Shown: positions 57,643-64,000 of the stretch, piece by piece
Layout: each line of letters starts with the position of its first letter
Numbering within the stretch: position 1 is the first letter of the stretch
Origin: Nicotiana tabacum
Lineage: Eukaryota; Streptophyta; Magnoliopsida; Solanales; Solanaceae
Direction of reading: 5' to 3'
DNA length: 64,000 bases
Assembly: GCF_000715075.1 (NCBI RefSeq)
Contig: NC_134084.1
Span: 102,714,411-102,778,410, forward strand
Program-made: the position numbers and the translations under genes
Notes under the pieces: model-generated
Database searches by the model: none
The model's input: the letters and a program-made list of their open reading frames with translations, nothing else
Told to the model about the DNA's origin: nothing

Positions 57643-60600
57643 TGTCGCACCTCCTTTTTCCGCACCCGATGGGCGCAGGGGAGTTTTTTCCAATTAAAGG
57701 ACAATCGAAAGGGGATTGGTTTAATTATTTCAGAGTCGCCACTTGGGAGATTTAGGGTGTCCCAAGTCACCAATTTTAATCCCGAATCGAGGAAAATAAT
57801 GACTCTATATTACAGTTTGCGTACCAGAAATCTAGATAAGGAATTCTGTTAACCCGAGAGAAGGTGTTAGGCATTCCCGAGTTCCGTGGTTCTAGCACGG
57901 TCGCTCAACTGTTATATTTGGCTTGATTATCTGATTTTAAATACAATATGAACTTATGTGCAAATTTTATCTTTTAACCGCTTTATTATTATTGTTTTTA
58001 CGAGAATGTGAACGTCGCTTAAAACACGTCTTTGGACTGCGTCACATGAAATGCACCCACAGTCCGGAACGCATTTTATTTGATGTTTTGAGATTTGGAT
58101 TTGGGTCGCATGAAATGCACACCCGAGCTTAAGAAAGTAAATTATTAAACACGCGCCTAGAGAGACTATCGCGTTATTATTTTGGGAAGGCCACGAAATT
58201 CACTAAGCGGCCCTCCTGAATTCTAAGTAATTTAAAACGAGTATTTACTGAGGGCCCCGAAATTTGTATTTTTATTCGGCGAGGCTCATCTCATTCTTAT
58301 TTTTTAAAGGAATTTGCAACGTCATGGAAATGCATCTCGGGCCACGCCACAATCAATGCGCCCGTGACTAGAGACACATTCGACTCCGTTGAGATTTGGA
58401 TTTGGGTCACATAAGTGTGCACCCGAGTTTAGGGAGATAACATTATTAATGGCGCGCCTAAAGCAACTAGCGCATTATTATTTTTGGGGAAGGCCATGAA
58501 ATTTGTTAAACGGCCCATCCCGGAATCTAAGTATTTAATACATATATTTTGTGAGGGCCCCGCAATTTGTCCCTTTTATTCGGCGAGGCTCGTCTCATTT
58601 TATTCTTTATTATTACTATTATATTTTTCTTTTTCTTTTTTTTATTTTTTAAAAGGATGCCATTTTTATGTCTTTAACAATACTAAAACTTACGGCCTCT
58701 TTACAACTAAATTCCCATGACTTGTTAAAAGTTTAATAAAAGGAGTTTAGTGAATGAGTGTTCCGGTAGTAGTAACAGCATGCACTAATACTATTTTTTC
58801 GAATGACCTAACCGAAGGAAAGGACGAACAGATTAACGTCAAACTTGTGTCATAGAACGACTAGTCCAACTTAATTAAACGACATCAAATAAACAAGAAT
58901 AACATAACATGAAAATGAACCAAAATGCAGACAATGAAACATAGGCAGAAAATTTCCATACCAATTTTTATATTACATCTCAAACATTCAACGTAAGTTT
59001 ATTTATCTAGCACATCGAGGTTTCCTAACCTTTGCACCTCGACAAACTCAGAGCGACAAACACGATTCCGACGGAACTTAAGCCGGACCTTTCTGAACGA
59101 AGAACAACGACGGAACCTCGGACAGCGCCTCGACGTACCGGACCTCGACGAACAAAACAACCTCACCGGACTGAAGCAACGGCTGAGCTACTCAGCAATG
59201 CAGCGACGCAGCAATAGCTGCTGTATTTTTTCGACGCAGCAACTGTTGCGAGAAGCTGCAACAAAGGGGTCGTTGGAGGTGATGAAAGGAGCAGCTATGG
59301 AGGTCTGTTTGGTTGTTGACGGAGGTGGAGGAGTGACGATGATTATGGGTGGTCGGAGGTTTTTGTGGACTGGTTTTTGTCGACTGCTCCTTTTGACGTG
59401 GGGTGGCGTTCGGACAGTGGAGGTCGTTGATGGAGCTTGGGAGGAGACGGGGTGGTCGATGATGGTAGTTCCGGCGAGGGGGAAAGTGGGGAATGGAGTT
59501 TTAGGAGGAGGAGGGTGATGGTTTGTTGGTGGTCGTCCTCGCTGCGACAGTAGGGGTCGTTGATGATGTTTGGGCGATGATGGGGCTGCCGGGGAAGGTG
59601 ACGGGGTAGGTGGTCGACGCTGGGGGAAGTCAGGATCGATTCAGTAGGGTTTGCTCCTTTTCTTCAGGAAGAAGACGAGTACAGTACCCTCTTTTCCAAT
59701 TTTTTTCTATCCTTTTCGTTGGTCCGGTGCTGGGGGGGGGAAAGTCCAGTACGGTTTTTTGGACTGGTTTTTTTTGAAGAAGACCCAGGAACAGTGGTCC
59801 GTTTTTTTTCGTAGGTTTTTCTCACCTTCTTTTTTAAGAAGAAAGAGGAACAGTAGTATATCTCCTTCTTCTGTTTTTTCCTTTCTTTTTTTTAAAAATT
59901 TCCCCCAGTCCGTTTTTTTGTTTTTCAGTCAGTTTTTCTTCTTCTCTTTTTGAGAAGAAGATGTACAGTACTTTTTCTTTAAAAATTCCCCAAAAAAGTC
60001 CTCCTGCCCGTTCTTTTCTTTGTTTAAGATTTCCAAAGTCCCCTCTTTTTTCAAATTCCAAGTCCTTTCGTTGGTTCCCCTTTGAAAATGTCCAAGTCCG
60101 TGCATTTGTAGCTTTGGCCAAGAAAAATGAGCCCCACGTGTGGTGGGGTTCAAGGTTTATGTCCCCCACGCGTGGTGGGGTTCCCCATGTGTCCTGGACA
60201 CGGTTTATTATGGGTTAGGTCCGAAATTAGGCCTAAAACCGGGTAGTTTGAACCCGAATATTATTCTTTTGCCCGGCCCCGAGAAATAGGGACACGTTGC
60301 TTAACTAGTCCTATGTAAACAAAATAACTACCAAAAATAAGACTAGTATTTAAACAAAACCATATTGTTATTTTCTTAATATTTTCGAGATTAAAATAGC
60401 TACAAAATATTAATAAAACTATTTTTTGTAATTTTCGTTTTTTTTTTAAATATTAAGATAAAATATGAAGTAATATTTTTTGTATTTTTCAAAGTTAAAA
60501 TGACTAAAAACTATTTTTTTTTTAATTTTCGTTCTTTAATAAAGACAAAAATATGAAGTAATATTTTTTGTATTTTTCAAAATTATAATGACCGCAAACA

Positions 60601-60853
60601 TTAATAGAACTATATATTTTTTTTGTAATTTTCGAATTTATATAAAGTACCAAAATAAAGTACAATTTTTGTATTTTTCAAGTTTATGAGCGATACATAA
60701 ACTAAAAGTTATATATATATATATTTTTTGAAATCTTTCTTTTTGCAACGAAATAAAGTAAAATAGTTAAAATAGCTATATTAGTCCTAAGTTAAATATT
60801 TAAGCTTAAGAACGTAAAAATTCCCGGGGAGGGTCAAAAATCACGTGCTTACA
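57643..60853 (-). repeat. 3' LTR of element F (3.2 kb)
   Basis: Starts TGTAAGCACGTG at 60853 and ends GGAGGTGCGACA at 57643. It has an internal tandem duplication (58015-58610), a GA-rich stretch at 59250-59640 and T-rich stretches at 59690-59960. Open frames of about 100 codons in these biased stretches have no domain. Confidence 0.85.
58015..58610. repeat. Tandem duplication of about 300 bp in LTR F
   Basis: 58015-58316 and 58317-58610 share GAGATTTGGATTTGGGTC, CACACCCGAG-TTA, GGGAAGGCCA-GAAATT and TTTTATTCGGCGAGGCTC. LTR D has a single copy of this segment (about 32240-32560). Confidence 0.82.
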
Positions 60854-60868
60854 GCTGCCCTCTTTGAC
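60854..60868 (-). other. Polypurine tract of element F
   Basis: Minus strand GTCAAAGAGGGCAGC directly before LTR start TGTAAGC. Confidence 0.78.
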
Positions 60869-61720
60869 TGGAAACACGAAGAGTTTTCCGACAAAGAACG
60901 ACTAGACGTGTTTTTGACCCGACCATTACTTGGACGGACTACACTTGAGGAAAGGGAGGGAATGTGACCGAGCCCTGGTATCCGAGCTGCCTACATATCC
61001 TTGGTTATATAGGAATCAGGCCACGTGTAGTTCGGGTATGAGAGAGATGGTAGAGGGTACCGAGGTGGAGAGCCGATCGAGGAGCCGTTCTGTTGAGGTT
61101 CCGGCCGCGGTCCTGTCATTACAACAAAAATGAAAACTGAAAAAGACTAACTAAGCCTATCAGCTACTAGTTACAAGAATTCCTATCTTCAAGTCTTCTG
61201 AAACTTGGTCTTGAGTCTTGAATGGTGCTTCATACAGACTTTGGATTTGAACCTTGATACTTGCTAGTTGTAGGCGCTAGTTCTTGAGCAGATCTCATCC
61301 GTTCTCCACTTCCGTGCTTCGGATTCATTCATTTTTTTCTTTTTCTTTTTCTTTTTTTTTTCTTCTTCTTATTTTTTTCTTTTGTGACTAGCTTTTGTTG
61401 ACCCTCTCAGACTGTTGACTCGCATTCATGAGGCGAGCTTCTAACTTGGATTGAATGCTGGGGATTTCTGTTGTAATCCTTCTGCTTTCCAGTGGGTCAC
61501 TGCTTGATCTTTGACAGGCGGACTCCTGACTTCTTCGATCTTTGACATACCACAAACTCCGTTCTACAGGCGGGTCCCTGACAATCAAAACAAACAAAAC
61601 AAACAAAATTTCCTAACCCAGTTGCACTGGGAAGGTTTGTGAGTCGTTAGCAAAATCGTAGCCCACTGATACTACTGATGCAGTGCTGAGAGTGAACTAA
61701 ATACTAGATTAGGATGTATT
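60869..61720 (-). other. 3' region of F next to the polypurine tract
   Basis: Non-coding. It contains the conserved stem motif (60965-61036) and resembles the reverse complement of E 43970-44308, including a shared AAGCCTATCAGCTACTAGTT / AACTCGTAGTTGACAGGCTT block. A pyrimidine tract lies at 61330-61380. Confidence 0.7.
60965..61036 (-). other. Conserved Tat stem motif, copy in F near the polypurine tract
   Basis: Minus-strand arms CTACA (61026-61030) and TGTAG (60991-60995), with CTGATTCC between and GGGCTCGGTC after. Confidence 0.7.
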
Positions 61721-61721
61721 C

Positions 61722-61872
61722 CCTTGTTATACAGGTGGGCGCCTAACTTCAATGCTTGAAATGTAAGGACTGAAATGTATTCCTCTGTTCTATGGGCGGG
61801 CTCCCAACTTCAACACTTGTAATGAAAAAGACTGAAATGTATTCCTCTCGTTATACAGGTGGGTGCCTGGAT
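61722..61872. repeat. F array 1: about 60 bp x 2.5
   Basis: Unit with GAAATGTATTCCTCTGTT, GGGCGGGCTCCCAACTTCAA and CACTTG. It is the same family as the array at 63476-63720. Confidence 0.85.
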
Positions 61873-61916
61873 TTAGGAAAATGACTCTTTTTTTCAAAAT
61901 GTTTTTTTTTTTAGCA

Positions 61917-62765
61917 TCTTAGGAGAAAGATTCATCGGACTAAGATTTTGATCCTAGGAGAAGGTTCATCAGACTAGGTCATTTTTTGTTTTTTGGTTAT
62001 CTTAGGAGAAAGATTCATCAGACTAAGATTTTGATCCTAGGAGAAGGTTCATCAGACTAGGTCATTTTTGTTTTTGGTATCTTAGGAGAAAGATTCATCA
62101 GACTAAGATTTTGATCCTAGGAGAAGGTTCGTCAGACTAGGTCTCTATCTTAGGAGAAAAATTCATCGGACTAAGATTTTGATCCTAGGAGAAAGATTCA
62201 TCAGACTAAGATTTTGATCCTAGGAGAAGGTTCGTCAGACTAGGTCTCTATCTTAGGAGAAAAATTCATCGGACTAAGATTTTGATCCTAGGAGAAGGTT
62301 CATCAGACTAGGTCTCTATCTTAGGAGAAAGATTCATCAGACTAAGATTTTGATCCTAGGAGAAGGTTCGTCAGACTAGGTCTCTATATTTTGTTTTTTT
62401 TTGGTTATCTTAGGAGAAAGATTCATCAGACTAAGATTTTGATCCTAGGAGAAGGTTCGTCAGACTAGGTCTCTATCTCAGGAGAAAAATTCATCGGACT
62501 AAGATTTTGATCCTAGGAGAAGGTTCATCAGACTAGGTCATTTTGTTTTTTTGGTTATCTTAGGAGAAAGATTCATCAGACTAAGATTTTGATCCTAGGA
62601 GAAGGTTCGTCAGACTAGGTCTCTATCTTAGGAGAAAAATTCATCGGACTAAGATTTTGATCCTAGGAGAAAGTTCATCAGACTAGGTCTCTATCTTAGG
62701 AGAAAAATTCATCGGACTAAGATTTTGATCCTAGGAGAAAGTTCATCAGACTAGGTCATTCTTTT
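61917..62765. repeat. F array 2: 12 copies of a two-part unit
   Basis: Unit made of two related halves, TTAGGAGAAAGATTCATCAG and CTAGGAGAAGGTTCATCAG, each followed by ACTAAG or ACTAGG. ATTTTGATCC occurs 12 times. Spacing is about 60-85 bp because of variable T-rich inserts. Confidence 0.93.
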
Positions 62766-62784
62766 TTTTTTTCTTCAAAAACAA

Positions 62785-63475
62785 CTTAAGAGGAAATGCA
62801 TCTCCTATGGGTAAACCTAACTTTGAGGAAGTGTGTCTCCTGTGGGTACAATAAACTTAGGAAGTGCGTCTCCTATTGGGGATAACTGTTCTTAGGAAGT
62901 GCATCTCCTACTGGGTGAAACTAAACTTTAGGAAGTGCGTCTCCTATGGTGAAACTCGCTTAGGAAGTGCGTCTCCTATTGGTGAAACTTGCTTTAGGAC
63001 GTGCGTCTCCTATTGGGTGCAATAAACTTAGGAAGTGTGTCTCCTATTGGTAGAACTGAACTTAGGAAGTGCGTCTCCTATGGGTGAAATGAACTTAGGA
63101 AGTACGTCTCCTATGGTGAAACTCGCTTAGGAAGTGCGTCTCCTATTGGTGAAACTTGCTTTAGGAAGTGCGTCTCCTATGGTGAAACTGAACTTTAGGA
63201 AGTGCGTCTCCTATGGTGAAACTGACTTAGGAAGTGCGTCTCCTATTGGTAAAACTGAAACTTAGGAAGTGCGTCTCCTATGGTGAAACATATAAACTTT
63301 AGGAAGTGCGTCTCCTATGGGTAGAACTGAACTTAGGAAGTGCGTCTCCTATGGTAAAACTGAACTTAGGAGGAAATACATCTCCTATGGGTGAAACTGA
63401 AACAAACCTAGGAGGAAATGCATCTCCTATGGGTAAAACTAAAACTTAGGAGGAAATGCATCTCCTATGGGTAAG
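62785..63475. repeat. F array 3: about 32 bp x 20
   Basis: Unit CTTAGGAAGTGCGTCTCCTA then TGGTGAAACTGAA, with a variant AGGAGGAAATGCATCTCC at both ends of the array. Confidence 0.93.
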
Positions 63476-63720
63476 ACGTGGAATGTATGCCTCTATTATC
63501 TGGGCGGGCTCCCAATTTCAACACTTGAAATAAAAAGACTGAATGTATGCCTCTGTTATCTGGGCGGGCTCCCAATTTCAACACTTAAAATAAAAGACTG
63601 AATGTATGCCTCTATTATCTGGGCGGGCTCCCAATTTCAACACTTAAAAATAAAAAGACTGAATTTATGCCTCTGTTATCTGGGCGGGCTCCCAATTTCA
63701 ACACTTAAAAGTAAAGACTG
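63476..63720. repeat. F array 4: about 60 bp x 4
   Basis: Unit GACTGAATGTATGCCTCTGT, TATCTGGGCGGGCTCCCAAT, TTCAACACTTAAAATAAAA; copies nearly identical. Confidence 0.93.
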
Positions 63721-64000
63721 AAACCAACATATCCTATTTGAGGGCGGATGAACCCAACATATCCTATTTGAGGGCGGATGAACCCAACAGATCCTATTTG
63801 AGGGCGGATGAACCCAACAGATCCTATTTGAGGGCGGATTAACCCAACATATCCTATTTGAGGGCGGATTAACCCAACAGATCCTATTTGAGGGCGGATG
63901 AACCCGACAGATCCTATTTGAGGGCGGATGAACCCGACAGATCCTATTTGAGGGCGGATGAACCCGACAGATCCTATTTGAGGGCGGATTAACCCAACAG
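63721..64000. repeat. F array 5: exact 30 bp x 9 or more, runs off the window
   Basis: Unit ATCCTATTTGAGGGCGGATG then AACCCAACAG. Copies differ at only a few positions (CAT/CAG, GATG/GATT, CCAAC/CCGAC). It is the most homogeneous array here, so the youngest. Confidence 0.95.

Larger units (their letters stand above)
57643..64000 (-). mobile_element. Element F: Tat/Ogre-like element, 3' end
   Basis: Minus-strand 3' LTR (60853-57643), polypurine tract and a 3' region packed with tandem arrays that continues past the window. It is inserted into H at 57642/57643. Same family as D by LTR ends and polypurine flank. Confidence 0.85.

Noticed and set aside
59651..60218. Phe/Ser/Lys-rich frames of 85-111 codons in LTR F
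   Set aside because: Produced by T-rich and A-rich tracts within the LTR; no domain.
61917..64000. Short direct repeats resembling a CRISPR array
   Set aside because: Units are contiguous tandem repeats without unique spacers, inside a plant Tat/Ogre 3' region.
1..64000. tRNA or rRNA genes
   Set aside because: The tRNA-like matches seen (TGGTATCAGAGC, TGGCGCCGTTGCCGGGGA, TGGCGACTCTGCTGGGGA) are 12-18 nt primer binding sites beside LTRs, not full genes.

Overview
This 64 kb window looks like plant heterochromatin, most likely from a Solanaceae species (Nicotiana-like; inferred from retroelement families I recognise, not from a search). I see no intact host gene, rRNA, tRNA or CRISPR array. 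Almost all of it is LTR retrotransposons of the Ty3/gypsy superfamily, nested in one another and decayed. Names 1 and A to H below are mine.

Left part (1-24154): a plus-strand chromovirus (element 1, 1-7741) sits inside the 3' LTR of a minus-strand Athila element (A, 7742-20095). A sits inside the reverse transcriptase of a second, internally deleted Athila (B, 20096-23328). B sits inside a MULE transposase gene (23329-24154). This is a readable four-layer stratigraphy. A keeps the extra env-like gene typical of Athila. Upstream of it lie a TATA box and a GT-AG intron candidate.

Middle part (24155-39240): a second chromovirus (C, minus) entered the same MULE gene. Its 3' LTR carries a 1052 bp non-autonomous MULE with 120 bp terminal inverted repeats and a 9 bp target duplication. 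C is cut at 31864 by a Tat/Ogre-like element (D, minus). D has a 3.8 kb LTR, a tandem-repeat 3' region and only the end of integrase.

Right part (39241-64000): D breaks into plus-strand, gag-only Tat sequence (E) laid out as internal region, shared LTR, internal region. E then abuts the 4.1 kb 5' LTR of another minus-strand element (G). After G comes a coiled-coil gene relic with an intron (H, 55842-57642). H is cut by a further Tat element (F), whose 3' region is a string of short tandem arrays running off the window.

The most unusual signals are these. A roughly 65-nt motif recurs seven times in the Tat-type leaders and 3' regions, with a co-varying stem. The Tat 3' regions carry satellite-like arrays. 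CpG-rich palindrome arrays lie in LTRs and beside the env-like gene. Many premature stops fit cytosine-deamination decay. Boundaries were read by eye; identities and copy numbers are approximate.
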